64,000 nucleotides of DNA from Gordonia sp. 'Campus' (GCF_022206305.1 NZ_JAKOIW010000001.1:391784-455783), one strand, 5' to 3'. Counted from the stretch's first letter, positions 1 through 9,251 are shown. The notes: generated from the letters alone by a model not told the origin. Program-made: numbers and translations.

Positions 1-2
1 GG

Positions 3-359
3 TCGACCTACAGCGACGAGGTCGACGGACCCGATGTCGGCCGGTTCCAGATCGAGCAGTCGGAGTTGTGGTTTCGGAGGGCGCTGGAGTTCCGGTCGTC
101 GGTTGTGGCAGCGACGGCGACCATCGTCGACATCGAGTACACCGACCTGGTGGCGCGCCCGGAACAGACCGTCGAGCGGGTCTATGCCGCCGCGGGAATC
201 GACCCGCCCGATGTGGCCGGGATGCTTGCCGAGCACAACGCACAGCAACCGCACAACGGCCACGGGAAGCACCGCTACACCCCCGAGGAATTCGGCATCT
301 ACCCGCATGCGCTGCGGGAACGGATGGCGTTCTACACCGATGCCGTGACCGGCGGCTGA
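3..359 (+). CDS. Sulfotransferase family protein, C-terminal part (cut by window edge)
   Basis: The reading frame is open from the first bases, so the N-terminus lies outside the window. About 118 residues remain. They show the end of a PAPS-type sulfotransferase as found in mycobacterial and Gordonia sulfotransferase_3 proteins: the segment ARPEQTVERVYAAAGI (the D/E-x-P-x-x-x-x-x-I region before the last helices) and a C-terminal HRYTPEEFGI stretch, which in this family follows the core. The PAPS 5'-phosphosulfate loop would be upstream and cannot be checked. The likely role is transfer of sulfate from PAPS to a small molecule or lipid; the substrate cannot be told. The family call rests only on the tail. 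Confidence 0.6.
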   Translation, partial: STYSDEVDGPDVGRFQIEQSELWFRRALEFRSSVVAATATIVDIEYTDLVARPEQTVERVYAAAGIDPPDVAGMLAEHNAQQPHNGHGKHRYTPEEFGIYPHALRERMAFYTDAVTGG

Positions 360-491
360 CACACCACCGCTGGTTGATCAGGCGACGAGCCGGCCCTAAG
401 CCACCTCGGAGGACGTCCCATTCCTCGTTCGGCCGTCCCGACGACTGTATCGGGGCTACCGTCGATGCATCCCTTCGACGCGGAGGTGGTG

Positions 492-1310
492 ATGAACGGA
501 ATCACGCCGAGCGATTCGCGATGGGTGCCCTGGCTGGTGGCTCCCGCGTCGGGCTTCGTCGTCGACGACCCGAGCGGACGCGGTGAGGTGGAGATCGCGC
601 AGGTCGATGAACGACAGTTCGTCGTGCGCAACGCGTTCCGGTTCTCACACCCCGCCATCGAGGAGTACCTCGTCGAGCAGCTGGTCGATCGGGGCACGAC
701 GAAGGCCGAGGCGCTCAGGGCGGTCGACACCGCCCGCACGTTCCTTCCCCGCGAGGACAACCCGACCGACCTCGCCTCGATCCCCCGGTTTCTGCGTTGG
801 TTCGAGAACCCTTACGGCCTGCATTCCCTGGCGGCCCTGATTCACGACGAACTCATCACCGGCACCGCCAATTCCGGTGCGCTCGGGAGTGACACCCTGT
901 CCGACCGGTTCTTCCGCGAGATGATGCGGGCGTCCGGGGTTCCGTGGCTCAAGCGGTGGATCATGTGGTCGGCGGTGGCACTCCGCACGCGGTGGGTCGC
1001 CGGCGGAGCGCGCCGCCTCAGTGTCGTCGTGTGGTTGCTGCTGAGCGTCGTCGGGATCGGCGCGGCGGTCGGTTCGAGCGGGGCGCTGCTGTTCGGTTGG
1101 CCGTGGCCTGTGTCGTCGCCGTCGGTCTCGCTCGTCCTCGCTCTGTTGATGATCTTCGTCGCCGCACCGCTCTGGGGACGGCAGTGGGCGGCGAGTCTCG
1201 TTGCGGCCGTCGCCGCCCTGTGGATTCTCCCCGCGGCGATCGTGGCGTACTGCGCCTATGCGCTGTATCTGTTGTCGGAGAGGGCCGCCCGTACCGTCGG
1301 GCTCACGTAG
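492..1310 (+). CDS. DUF1353 family protein with C-terminal membrane segments
   Basis: Encodes about 272 residues. The start at 492 is preferred over the in-frame ATG at 465 because GGAGG lies at 482-486, five bases before it. The middle carries the DUF1353 signature: PTDLASIPRFLRWF followed by LAALIHDELI, matching the family pattern T-D-x-A-S-I-P-R ... H-D. DUF1353 proteins are mostly small phage-type or bacterial proteins of unknown function. This one is longer than usual: after residue about 170 there are several hydrophobic segments (VVVWLLLSVVGIGAAVG, SLVLALLMIFVAAPLW, and a third before the end), so the domain is probably held at the membrane. It is followed by the DUF222/HNH gene on the same strand. 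Function unknown. Confidence 0.75.
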   Translation: MNGITPSDSRWVPWLVAPASGFVVDDPSGRGEVEIAQVDERQFVVRNAFRFSHPAIEEYLVEQLVDRGTTKAEALRAVDTARTFLPREDNPTDLASIPRFLRWFENPYGLHSLAALIHDELITGTANSGALGSDTLSDRFFREMMRASGVPWLKRWIMWSAVALRTRWVAGGARRLSVVVWLLLSVVGIGAAVGSSGALLFGWPWPVSSPSVSLVLALLMIFVAAPLWGRQWAASLVAAVAALWILPAAIVAYCAYALYLLSERAARTVGLT

Positions 1311-1407
1311 CGGATCGACCGAGCATTCTTGTCGGTGGTCGGGTCTACCTTGGAAGTATCAGTTGGACCGGTCGATTCGATCGGGTTGCAACGTCGTGGG
1401 GGTCACT

Positions 1408-3081
1408 GTGGGGGCATGGACCGATCTGCCGGGCGAGTTCCTCGCCGGGGTCGATGCTGCCCGCCCGGCCGATGCCGATACCGCCGCCCACATGCAACGC
1501 CTGGGATCGATCCGTGCCGGGGAGTCGTATCTGGCGTGGTGCCGCTATCAGACGATCCTGGTGCTGTGCGACCGGTTGTTGAAGCCGGTTGGCAACAGCT
1601 ACATCTCTGATGGTTTCGGTGACATGGTCGCCCGGGTGTCGCGGGAGGCAGGGATCAGCCGCTACCGCGCCGGGGTGCTGGTCGACGAGGCGTTGTGTCT
1701 TCGGGACCGGTTGCCGCGGGTGTTGGAGACGTTGCGCGACGGCATCATCGGGCCGCACCAGATCCGAGAGATCATCGGCCGCACCCATCTGGTGGCCGAT
1801 GACCACGTCCTCGACCCCGCCGACCCCGACAGTCGTCGGATCATCGAGGTCCTCGACGCATCCATCGCCGACCTGCTGCGTAACCGGGCAGGGTCGTGGT
1901 CGACTGCTGGTGTGCGCGACATGATCGACCGTCTGGTCTTCGGCCACGACGCCGACGCGGTCCGCGAACGGCGCCGCGAGGCGCTGGACAACCGTGGCGT
2001 GTGGACCGAGAACCACGGCGACGGGACCGGTGAGATCACCGCGGTCATGGCCGCCGAGAACATCCGCGCGTCCCAGGCGTCGGTGCGCGCGCTGGCCGCG
2101 TCGGTGTGTGAGCGGGATGGCCGCAACCGCAGCCAACGCAACTCCGATGCCATGTACGCGTTGCTCACCCGAACGGCGTTCACGTGCGCGTGCGGTCAGG
2201 CCGACTGCACCGCAACACCTCCTGACCCGGCCGCCGGTACCACGACCGGTACCGAGATCGTGATCCATGTCGTGACCGACGCCGCCACCCTGGCCGGCGG
2301 GTCCGGGCCCGGCTGGGTTGACGGCCACGGAGTGATCTGCGATGAGCATGTGCGCGATCTCGCCGAGCGGCCTGACGCGACGATCAGGCCGATCACCCCG
2401 GTGCGTACACCACCCACCCGCGTCGCCGCCGATGGTGAGAGCGCGTGGACAGCGAATGCCGCCGCACCACGGCAGGATGTCGAGAGTGTGATCGTGTTCC
2501 CGGGCGCATTGCCCGGTGACCCGTACCGGCCGACCAGTGCGTGTGCCGAGTTCGTGCGGGTACGGGATGGGTATTGCACGGAACCCGGTTGCACGCGTTC
2601 GGCATTCACCGCCGACGTCGACCACGTCGCCGAGTACGATCACGCCCGGCCGACCCGCGGCGGTGCGACCTCGAGTGAGAATCTTAACGCCAAATGCCGT
2701 GCCGGTCATCTGCACAAGACGCACGGTGACTGGACCGACGTACAGTACCGCGACGACGAGGGCCGTCTGGTCACCGAATATGTGACGCCGGAAGGGTTTG
2801 TCATTCCCGGCGAGGCCGAAACCCTCGAGGACCTCTTCCCGAACCTGCGTCGTATCCGGTTCGAGCAGGCCGCGAAAGCACCACCGACACCGCGCATCAT
2901 CGTGCCCGACCACCACGGCCGACCACCACGCACGATCACCGAACGAACCGCCGCGAAACACGCGAAGCGGCGAGAAGAACGCGCCCGCAACAAGACACAG
3001 CGCGACAAGAATCGACGGGCCCGGACCGAAGCAGCCCACCATCAGCTGCCAACAGGAGACGACGACCCGCCACCGTTCTGA
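1408..3081 (+). CDS. DUF222 / HNH endonuclease-motif protein (13E12 type)
   Basis: About 557 residues. The frame stays open to 1201, but that region overlaps the previous gene, and the DUF222-like N-terminus begins near GTG 1396 or GTG 1408 (GGGGG at 1398-1402). Residues about 20-400 form the long helical DUF222 domain. The C-terminal part has an HNH-type module: RDGYCTEPGC, then DVDHV, then N-x-N-A-K-C-R-A-G-H-x-H-K-T, giving the zinc cysteines and the two catalytic-site histidines. The last 60 residues are Arg/Lys-rich. This family is multicopy in Mycobacteriales genomes, and the target is unknown. The second copy in the window (42071-43570) is distant in sequence. Unlike that copy, no LexA-like box is visible upstream. 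Confidence 0.85.
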   Translation: MGAWTDLPGEFLAGVDAARPADADTAAHMQRLGSIRAGESYLAWCRYQTILVLCDRLLKPVGNSYISDGFGDMVARVSREAGISRYRAGVLVDEALCLRDRLPRVLETLRDGIIGPHQIREIIGRTHLVADDHVLDPADPDSRRIIEVLDASIADLLRNRAGSWSTAGVRDMIDRLVFGHDADAVRERRREALDNRGVWTENHGDGTGEITAVMAAENIRASQASVRALAASVCERDGRNRSQRNSDAMYALLTRTAFTCACGQADCTATPPDPAAGTTTGTEIVIHVVTDAATLAGGSGPGWVDGHGVICDEHVRDLAERPDATIRPITPVRTPPTRVAADGESAWTANAAAPRQDVESVIVFPGALPGDPYRPTSACAEFVRVRDGYCTEPGCTRSAFTADVDHVAEYDHARPTRGGATSSENLNAKCRAGHLHKTHGDWTDVQYRDDEGRLVTEYVTPEGFVIPGEAETLEDLFPNLRRIRFEQAAKAPPTPRIIVPDHHGRPPRTITERTAAKHAKRREERARNKTQRDKNRRARTEAAHHQLPTGDDDPPPF

Positions 3082-3088
3082 CAAACGA

Positions 3089-3135
3089 CAACACCCCGGC
3101 GAAACGTGGTGGTCCACGCACCCGCCGGGGTGTTG
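3089..3135. terminator. Hairpin terminator between convergent genes
   Basis: A 13-bp perfect stem (CAACACCCCGGCG at 3089-3101 against CGCCGGGGTGTTG at 3123-3135) encloses a second small stem (CGTGG/CCACG). It sits between the stops of the HNH gene and lon, which converge here, so it probably works in both directions. There is no long T-run. Confidence 0.7.
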
Positions 3136-3152
3136 ACTGACACCGCCTGCCG

Positions 3153-5495
3153 TCAGGCCGCGCTGACCTGCTCGCCGACGGCCGGCTCCAGCGCCTGCGC
3201 AACGATCTCGGAGACATCCGTCATCGGCCGCACGTCGAGGGCGTCGAGCACCTCGGCCGGCACATCGTCGAGGTCGGGCTCGTTGCGCTGCGGGATGAAG
3301 ATGGTCTTCAGCCCGTTGCGTTGCGCGGCAAGCAGTTTCTGCTTGACCCCACCGATCGGTAGGACACGCCCGTTGAGCGTGACCTCGCCCGTCATCCCGA
3401 CATCGCTGCGCACCTGACGTCCCGTCGCCATCGACACCAGCGCGGTGACCATGGTGACGCCGGCGCTCGGCCCGTCCTTCGGCACGGCTCCGGCCGGAAC
3501 GTGCACGTGGATGGTCTTGTCGAGCGCCTTCGGGTCGACGCCGAGTTGCTCGGCGTGCGCCCGCACGTACGACAGTGCGATCTGCGCCGACTCCTTCATC
3601 ACGTCGCCGAGCTGACCGGTCAGCTTGAGACCGGGCTCCCCCTCGGTGGCGTTGACCTCGATGAACAGGACGTCGCCGCCCATACCCGTGACCGCGAGAC
3701 CTGTTGCGACGCCGGGGACGGCGGTCCGTTCCTCGGACTCCGGGGTGAACCGGGGCCGGCCGAGGTAGTCGCGAAGATCGGACTCGTCGATCGTGACCGG
3801 ACCGCTCTTCTTGTCCCCGTCTCCCGATTCGACCGCGAGGTTGGTCGCCGCCTTGCGGAGCGCCTTGGCCAGCAGCCGTTCGAACTGTCGCACACCGGGC
3901 TCGCGGGTGTAGTTGGCCGCGATCTCGCGTAGTGCCGCATCGGTGACGGTCACCTCGTCGGGGGTCAGCGCCGCGCGCTCGGCCTGCCGAGGCAGCAGGT
4001 AGTCGCGGGCGATGGCGACCTTGTCGTCCTCGGTATACCCGTCGAGGGTGACGAGTTCCATACGGTCGAGCAGGGCCGACGGGATGTTCTCGATGACGTT
4101 GGCGGTCGCGAGGAACAGCACGTCGGACAGGTCGAGGTCGAGATCGAGGTAGTGATCGCGGAAGGTGTGGTTCTGCGCGGGGTCGAGGACCTCGAGCAGC
4201 GCCGCGGCCGGGTCGCCCCGGTAGTCCGAGCCCACCTTGTCGATCTCGTCCAGCAGCACAACGGGGTTCATCGATCCCGCTTCGCCGATGGCCCGCACGA
4301 TCCGGCCGGGCAGCGCGCCGACGTAGGTTCGACGGTGACCGCGGATCTCCGACTCGTCGCGCACACCACCCAGGGCGACGCGCACGAACTTGCGGCCCAG
4401 CGCCCGGGCGACGCTCTCACCGAGCGACGTCTTGCCGACGCCGGGAGGGCCGGCGAGCACCATGACGGCACCCGACCCGCGTCCGCCCACGACCTGCAGG
4501 CCTCGTTCGGCGCGGCGGGCACGCACCGCCAGGTACTCGACGATGCGGTCCTTCACGTCGTCGAGTCCGTGATGGTCGGCGTCGAGGATCTCGCGCGCGC
4601 CCTTCACGTCCGTCGAGTCCTCGGTGCGTGTGTTCCACGGCAGGTCGAGGACGGTGTCGAGCCAGGTGCGGATCCATCCGGTCTCCGGCGACTGGTCGCT
4701 GGCGCGTTCGAGCTTGCCCACCTCGCGGAGCGCGGCTTCGCGCACCTTCTCCGGCAGGTCGGCCTCTTCGACGCGGCCGCGGTAGTCGTCGGCGCCCTCG
4801 GGCTCGTCCTCGCCGAGTTCCTTGCGGATGGCGGCGAGTTGCTGGCGCAGCAGGAATTCCTTCTGCTGCTTGTCCATCCCGGCACGGACGTCCTCGGCGA
4901 TCTTCTCGGTCACCTCGGACTCGGCGAGGTGGTCACCGGTCCATTCGATGAGCAGGCGCAACCGCGCCGCGGTCACCGGCGTCTCGAGCAACTCGCGCTT
5001 CTGCTCGTCGGTCAGCCATGACGCGTAGCCCGAGGTGTCGGCCAGGTCCGACGGGTCGCTCATCTTGTTGACGGCGTCGATGAGCTGCCAGGCCTCGCGG
5101 CGCTGCAGCATGGCCAGTACGAGCTTCTTGTACTCGGCCGCGAGTTCGCGGTCCTCGTCGGTGATGTCCGCGGACTCGGCCTCGGTCACCTCGACCCAGA
5201 GCGCCGCTCCGTGACCAGGTGTCCCGGTGCCGATCTGCGCACGCTGCTCACCCTTGACGACGGCGGCGAGGCCCCCGCCCGGGATGCGCCCGACCTGCAC
5301 GATCGACGCGATGACGCCGTAGGTGGGATACCGGTCGTCCAGGCGCGGGGCGACCAGCAGTCTTCCGGACTCGCTCGCCCGGGCGGCGTCGACCGTGGCC
5401 TGCGCTGCATCGTCGAGCGGGATGGGCACGACCATGCCGGGCAGCACGACGACGTCGGGAACGAAGAGAACCGGCAGTGAATATGTCTGTGACAT
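3153..5495 (-). CDS. lon: ATP-dependent protease Lon
   Basis: 780 residues, the normal length for actinobacterial LonA. The start at 5495 ([20 protein letters not shown]) is set by GGAGG at 5500-5504; the open frame upstream is not coding. Domains in order: N-terminal substrate-binding LAN domain (1-200), coiled region, AAA+ module with Walker A GPPGVGKT at 349-356 and Walker B VVLLDEID, then the protease domain with catalytic Ser677 in KDGPSAG and Lys720 in GGVKQKLL. It degrades misfolded and regulatory proteins in the cytoplasm. M. smegmatis has lon, while M. tuberculosis lacks it. The HspR-like inverted repeat just upstream suggests heat-shock control. It converges on the HNH gene. Confidence 0.97.
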   Translation of the reverse strand: MSQTYSLPVLFVPDVVVLPGMVVPIPLDDAAQATVDAARASESGRLLVAPRLDDRYPTYGVIASIVQVGRIPGGGLAAVVKGEQRAQIGTGTPGHGAALWVEVTEAESADITDEDRELAAEYKKLVLAMLQRREAWQLIDAVNKMSDPSDLADTSGYASWLTDEQKRELLETPVTAARLRLLIEWTGDHLAESEVTEKIAEDVRAGMDKQQKEFLLRQQLAAIRKELGEDEPEGADDYRGRVEEADLPEKVREAALREVGKLERASDQSPETGWIRTWLDTVLDLPWNTRTEDSTDVKGAREILDADHHGLDDVKDRIVEYLAVRARRAERGLQVVGGRGSGAVMVLAGPPGVGKTSLGESVARALGRKFVRVALGGVRDESEIRGHRRTYVGALPGRIVRAIGEAGSMNPVVLLDEIDKVGSDYRGDPAAALLEVLDPAQNHTFRDHYLDLDLDLSDVLFLATANVIENIPSALLDRMELVTLDGYTEDDKVAIARDYLLPRQAERAALTPDEVTVTDAALREIAANYTREPGVRQFERLLAKALRKAATNLAVESGDGDKKSGPVTIDESDLRDYLGRPRFTPESEERTAVPGVATGLAVTGMGGDVLFIEVNATEGEPGLKLTGQLGDVMKESAQIALSYVRAHAEQLGVDPKALDKTIHVHVPAGAVPKDGPSAGVTMVTALVSMATGRQVRSDVGMTGEVTLNGRVLPIGGVKQKLLAAQRNGLKTIFIPQRNEPDLDDVPAEVLDALDVRPMTDVSEIVAQALEPAVGEQVSAA

Positions 5496-5507
5496 GAAAC
5501 CTCCAGA

Positions 5508-5528
5508 GTTAAGTCTGATCGACTCAAC
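5508..5528 (-). promoter_or_regulatory. HAIR-like inverted repeat (HspR site) at the lon promoter
   Basis: On the plus strand this reads GTTAAGT-N7-ACTCAAC. The HspR-associated inverted repeat is CTTGAGT-N7-ACTCAAG; on the lon strand the site here is GTTGAGT-N7-ACTTAAC, with the same arm length and spacer. It ends 12 bp before the lon start codon. In Streptomyces, lon is a known HspR target. Confidence 0.7.
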
Positions 5529-5559
5529 CCAGGTGGCAGGAATCTTGTTCCCGAGTGAT

Positions 5560-6201
5560 TTATGCCAGGAGCGAACGGGTCGCAGCGGCCCACTCGAACC
5601 CATCCGGATCGGTCAGCTCCCCGGCGTCGCCGCCGATCACCAGCCGATGGGAACCCGAACCGTCCGGCCGGACGCCCGCGTCCTTGGCCGCGGCCTTCCG
5701 CCCGTAGAGCGCCAGCTTGATCGAGTCGGCGTTGACTGCATTCAGCTCACTCTCGAACTCGACGTACTTCCGGCCGAAGCTCTTGGCCACGGTGAGTCCG
5801 CGGCTCACGTAGAACTCTTTGGTCACCGCGACGTCGTCGACCCCGAGCAGCAGGACCAGATCGTCGACCTTGCGCTCAGGCGCGCCGCTCGGCTTCTTCG
5901 ATGAACTGGCGACCTTCCAGATCGTGCCGTCGGGCGCCTGAACCACACCGCCGTACCCCCAGAAAGACTTCTTGGCGGGTTTGAGCACAGTGGCGCCGGC
6001 CTGAATCGCCGGTTGCAGGAAGGAGTCGGCGACCGTCGGGTCGGCGACCACCAGAGAGATCACGAAACCGCGGAAGCCCGACGTCGGCGAGTGTCCGGCG
6101 CGGAAGCGCAACCGGTCGCCGAGTCCGAAAGCATTGTCGTAGAACGCCTGTGCCGTCGCGATGTCGGAAACTTCGAGTGTGAGTGCGTTGATGTTCGTCA
6201 T
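5560..6201 (-). CDS. VOC (glyoxalase/bleomycin-resistance) family protein, two-domain
   Basis: 213 residues made of two beta-alpha-beta-beta-beta units: the first starts NINALTLEVSDIATAQAFYDNAFGL, the second starts KVDDLVLLLGVDDVAVTKEFYVSRGLTV. This is the glyoxalase I/dioxygenase fold, often metal-dependent. The characteristic metal His/Glu set is not obvious, so catalysis is not assured and the protein may bind a ligand instead. A -10 like TAGCGT lies exactly six bases before the ATG, suggesting a leaderless transcript. It is upstream of lon on the same strand with a 64-bp gap that holds the lon regulatory site, so lon is probably also transcribed separately. Confidence 0.82.
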   Translation of the reverse strand: MTNINALTLEVSDIATAQAFYDNAFGLGDRLRFRAGHSPTSGFRGFVISLVVADPTVADSFLQPAIQAGATVLKPAKKSFWGYGGVVQAPDGTIWKVASSSKKPSGAPERKVDDLVLLLGVDDVAVTKEFYVSRGLTVAKSFGRKYVEFESELNAVNADSIKLALYGRKAAAKDAGVRPDGSGSHRLVIGGDAGELTDPDGFEWAAATRSLLA

Positions 6202-6207
6202 GCTTCG

Positions 6208-6213
6208 ACGCTA
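6208..6213 (-). promoter_or_regulatory. -10 box, leaderless start of the VOC gene
   Basis: TAGCGT on the minus strand, followed by six bases and then the ATG at 6201. It fits the TAnnnT -10 pattern seen before many genes of this window. Confidence 0.45.
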
Positions 6214-6292
6214 GGACGCCGACCCGCCCCGACGCTTCTCTATTCCTGACCGGTCGCTCCGACGGTGTGCGCGGCCCCCGGGCGCGCCAATC

Positions 6293-6475
6293 TCAGGTCA
6301 GGTCGACCGCGGCGCGGGTGGCAACGACGACGATCTGCGCGACGACCAGGACCGCGACGGCGACGAAGAACGCCGCCGTGGTGACCACGACGCCGGCCGC
6401 ACCTCGGAGCGCGTGTGACACCGACTGCAGCCACGAGGCGGAGAAGTGGTGAGACGGTGCGGTGTCGAGTGTCAT
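6293..6475 (-). CDS. Small single-pass membrane protein
   Basis: 60 residues with a polar N-terminus (MTLDTAPSHHFSASWL) and one long hydrophobic segment of Val/Ala residues (about 28-52). GGGGACC stands just before the ATG. It has no recognisable domain. It is divergent from the DoxX-like gene with a 195-bp gap. It could be a chance frame, but codon positions show the G/C-rich third base typical of the neighbours and nothing else explains the stretch. Function unknown. Confidence 0.45.
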   Translation of the reverse strand: MTLDTAPSHHFSASWLQSVSHALRGAAGVVVTTAAFFVAVAVLVVAQIVVVATRAAVDLT

Positions 6476-6670
6476 GGCGGTCCCCTGCGTACTGAAGAGC
6501 TACCCCGGCCGAGTGGCCGCAGTCACAACACTCAATCACAAGTAAGTACTTCTGTGCCAGAAAACGAGCCGCACCGATCTTCGCGCAGCAGTTCGCGCCT
6601 CTCGGCAATCGGGAATGACGGCCGCAACGAAAGGCGTTACAGCGCACAACTGTCTACCGAGGAGCCCTGC

Positions 6671-7114
6671 ATGTCGATCCTGACCCCCACGACCACTCGT
6701 CAGCCGCTGGGCCGGGCCATCGCCCGCATCGCGCTCGGCGCCATCCTGGCGATCGCCGGTGTGGGTCATCTGACCGCGCAGCGTGAGGAGTTCCAGGCGC
6801 AGGTCCCCGACTGGGTGCCGTTCAGCAAGGACTTCGTGGTGCTGGCCTCGGGCGGCCTCGAGATCGCCTTGGGCGCAGCCCTGATCGCGCTGCCGCGCCA
6901 CCGCAAGGTGGTGTCGTGGATCGTCGCGGCGTTCTTCGTCGCCATCTTCCCCGGCAACATCAACCAGTACGTGGAGCACATCGACGCCTTCGGGCTCGAC
7001 ACCGACCAGAAACGGCTGACGCGACTGTTCTTCCAGCCGCTCCTCGTGATCTGGGCCATCGCAGCCGGCACCGGCGAACGCCGCGATCAACCTGTCCGGG
7101 TCGCCGCGTCCTGA
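6671..7114 (+). CDS. DoxX-like / MauE-like membrane protein
   Basis: 147 residues. The start at 6671 follows GAGGAG at 6660-6665; a longer frame to 6446 lacks support. There are four hydrophobic segments: IARIALGAILAIAGVGHL, VVLASGGLEIALGAALIAL, VVSWIVAAFFVAIFPGNI and RLFFQPLLVIWAIAAG, the four-helix arrangement of DoxX/MauE-type proteins. The motif FPGNINQYVEHIDAFGLDTD between helices 3 and 4 is typical of the actinobacterial subgroup. These proteins are inner-membrane and linked in some organisms to redox or thiol stress; here the role is unknown. Its end overlaps the MFS gene on the other strand by 28 bp. Confidence 0.8.
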   Translation: MSILTPTTTRQPLGRAIARIALGAILAIAGVGHLTAQREEFQAQVPDWVPFSKDFVVLASGGLEIALGAALIALPRHRKVVSWIVAAFFVAIFPGNINQYVEHIDAFGLDTDQKRLTRLFFQPLLVIWAIAAGTGERRDQPVRVAAS

Positions 7115-8559
7115 CACGCGGCGTCCACGCCCGCCCGCACCTGCGGCGCCACGTCGGTACTCGACCGGATGGTGCACGCCGCCACCAGTCCGCCGACCGC
7201 ACAGCATGCGGCGCACAGGTACATCGCGGTCTGGAATCCGTTCCCCAGCGGGTCGCCGGGTCCGGCGTCGATCCCGGCCACTGCCGGAAGCACCGCCACC
7301 GCGAGCAGGCCGGCCAGCCGCGCGACCGCGTTGTTGACGCCCGACGCGGTACCGGCGAGCTCGTCGTCGACCGCGGCCAACGCTGCCGCCGTCAACGGCG
7401 CGACGGTGACGGTCATGCCGAGACCGAACAGCAGCACCCCGGGCAGCACCGCGTCGATGTATCCCGCCCCGGGTTCGACACGCGACATCAGCGCGAACCC
7501 TCCCGCCGCGATGAGCGGACCGACGGTCATCGGCAGCCGCGGGCCCGTCCGCTGAGCCAGCCTTCCCACCAGCGGCGATCCGAACAACATGATGAACGTG
7601 CTCGGGAACATCGCCGCGCCCGCCTCGAACGCCGAATAGCCGAGGCTCTGCTGCAGTTGCAGGGCGAGCAGGAACAGCGCACCGCCGAGCGCCGAGTAGA
7701 CGAGCAGCGTCGTGAGGTTGGCGCCGGTGAACTGCGACGATCTGAACAGCCGGAGCGGCAGCAGCGGCGAGCGCACTCTCGACTCGAGGACGATGAAACC
7801 GGCCAGCGATGCGACCCCGGCCAGCCCGGCGATCACGGGCACCAGCGTCCAACCGCTCGACGGCCCCTCGATCAACGCGTAGATCACACCCGCGAGTCCA
7901 ACGGTCATCGCCACCGCGCCCGCGACATCGAGCGAGCCGTCCGCCGGCGCACCCCGCGAGTCGGGAACGTGACGCAGCGCGATCCACAACGCGCCCAGCG
8001 CCAGCGGCACACTCAGCAGAAATGTCCAGCGCCACGACGCGGCGTCGACGAGCCACCCGCCGATGAACGGCCCGAGAGCGGTGGTCGCGCCGGACATCCC
8101 GGCCCACAGTCCGACGGCAGCACCTCGATCGGAGGGCCGGATCTCGGCGTTGATCAGTGCGAGGCTTCCCGGCACCACGGCCGCAGCCGCGACGCCCTGG
8201 ACGATCCGGGCGATCACCAGGAGTTCGACGGTCGGCGCGAGTCCGCACGCGACCGTCGCCACCGCGAACACGGCCAGACCACCGACGAAGACCAGGCGGC
8301 GGCCGTAGCGGTCACCGGCCACCCCGCCCAGCAGCAACAACGCGCTCAGCGTCAACAGGTACCCGTCGAGGACCCACTGCTGGCCGCGCAGGCCGGTGTC
8401 GAGGTCACGCGCGATCGCCGGCAGCGCGACGTTCACGACGGTGCCGTCGATGAACGCCACACCCGAACCGAGGACCGCGGCCACGATCAGCCATCGGCCC
8501 GCCGGTGACGCGGCCGGCACCCCGCGGGACTCGGTGTCGGCCGAGCTGGGGTCGGTCAT
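7087..8559 (-). CDS. MFS multidrug exporter, DHA2 (14-TM, EmrB/QacA) family
   Basis: 490 residues with about 14 hydrophobic segments. Features of the DHA2 family are visible: the motif D-x-T-x-V-N-V-A-L-P (DGTVVNVALPAIARDL) in helix 1, GDRYGRRLVFVGG (motif A) between helices 2 and 3, and GPFIGGWLVD near helix 5 (motif C, antiporter). It should be a proton-driven exporter of drugs or metabolites. It is the last gene of a minus-strand operon: TetR (9845-9252), hydrolase (9194-8601), then this gene, with gaps of 57 and 41 bp. The two palindromes before the TetR gene are the likely control point. The substrate is unknown. Confidence 0.9.
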   Translation of the reverse strand: MTDPSSADTESRGVPAASPAGRWLIVAAVLGSGVAFIDGTVVNVALPAIARDLDTGLRGQQWVLDGYLLTLSALLLLGGVAGDRYGRRLVFVGGLAVFAVATVACGLAPTVELLVIARIVQGVAAAAVVPGSLALINAEIRPSDRGAAVGLWAGMSGATTALGPFIGGWLVDAASWRWTFLLSVPLALGALWIALRHVPDSRGAPADGSLDVAGAVAMTVGLAGVIYALIEGPSSGWTLVPVIAGLAGVASLAGFIVLESRVRSPLLPLRLFRSSQFTGANLTTLLVYSALGGALFLLALQLQQSLGYSAFEAGAAMFPSTFIMLFGSPLVGRLAQRTGPRLPMTVGPLIAAGGFALMSRVEPGAGYIDAVLPGVLLFGLGMTVTVAPLTAAALAAVDDELAGTASGVNNAVARLAGLLAVAVLPAVAGIDAGPGDPLGNGFQTAMYLCAACCAVGGLVAACTIRSSTDVAPQVRAGVDAACQDAATRTG

Positions 8560-8600
8560 CGGTTCTCGTCCATCTGGGCCCTCCGCCTCGGGTCATGTTC

Positions 8601-9194
8601 CTACCCAGGGTCGGGGCCACCCCGCTCGCGCGCAACCACATCGGTGACACGAATGTCGGCGGCGACGACCTCGGCGAGCCCGTCGAACTGGTGACCGCCC
8701 ACCGGGTGACGATGCACCGTCGCCGACGGCAGGAGCGCCGTGTTGAGATCCAGGTGTTCGACGGGCACCACGTCGTCGTCGACGCAGTGGTGAAGGGAGA
8801 GCCCTCCGCGGCTCGTGGCTTTCGCTCCTCGCACCTCAGCGGCCGGGCTCTGGCGCGAACCGGCGAACACGTACTGCGGAACATCCCAGCCGTCGGGACC
8901 CCAGTTCGGCATCGCGAGCAGGACAGCAGATCTCGGCCTCGAAGCCGCGGCTTCGGCGAGGACGTGCACCAGCACCGTCGCCCCGAACGAATGCGCGACG
9001 ACGAAGTCGTCGGCGCCCAGCCCGGCGAGGTGCTCTCGGATCGGCCGCGCCCACGCCTCGATCGACATGTCGTCGTCGGAGAACTGCGGCATGTCCAGCC
9101 TCGCGCCGAGTGCGGCGGACAATGCCTCGGCGAGCGGGCCGTCGTCGACGTAACCGCCCGCGCCGTGGACGAAGAACAGGCGGCGCATCGTCAT
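8601..9194 (-). CDS. Alpha/beta serine hydrolase, RBBP9/YdeN-like, with a REP-like insert
   Basis: 197 residues; ATG follows GAGGAG. The N-terminus FFVHGAGG, nucleophile elbow VVAHSFGATV (Ser in H-S-F-G), acid region HCVDDDVVPVEHL and the final HPVGGHQFDG histidine give a full serine hydrolase triad of the small RBBP9-like type. Residues of about EVRGAKATSRGG, just before the acid strand, are encoded by a dispersed repeat (see 8800-8841) and do not look like family sequence. The insertion keeps the frame and leaves the triad intact, so the enzyme may still fold. It lies in the TetR-hydrolase-MFS operon, so a role in altering a compound that the pump exports is possible. Substrate unknown. Confidence 0.82.
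   Translation of the reverse strand: MTMRRLFFVHGAGGYVDDGPLAEALSAALGARLDMPQFSDDDMSIEAWARPIREHLAGLGADDFVVAHSFGATVLVHVLAEAAASRPRSAVLLAMPNWGPDGWDVPQYVFAGSRQSPAAEVRGAKATSRGGLSLHHCVDDDVVPVEHLDLNTALLPSATVHRHPVGGHQFDGLAEVVAADIRVTDVVARERGGPDPG
8800..8841 (-). repeat. REP-like dispersed repeat inside a coding sequence
   Basis: The minus strand here (TGAGGTGCGAGGAGCG, then a variable AAGC-CACGAGCC part, then AGGG) is nearly the same as the arm at 24749-24789, which lies between two genes. Here it is read in frame within the hydrolase gene. Confidence 0.75.
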
Positions 9195-9251
9195 GGGGTC
9201 TCCTCGAAGTCGCGTTCCGTCATCAAGGCTGACTTCGACGCGGGCCCGTTC

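Noticed and set aside
6916..8508. 530-residue plus-strand open frame over the MFS gene
   Set aside because: It is the antisense shadow of a clear 14-helix transporter; the translation is Arg/His/Gln-rich with no domain.
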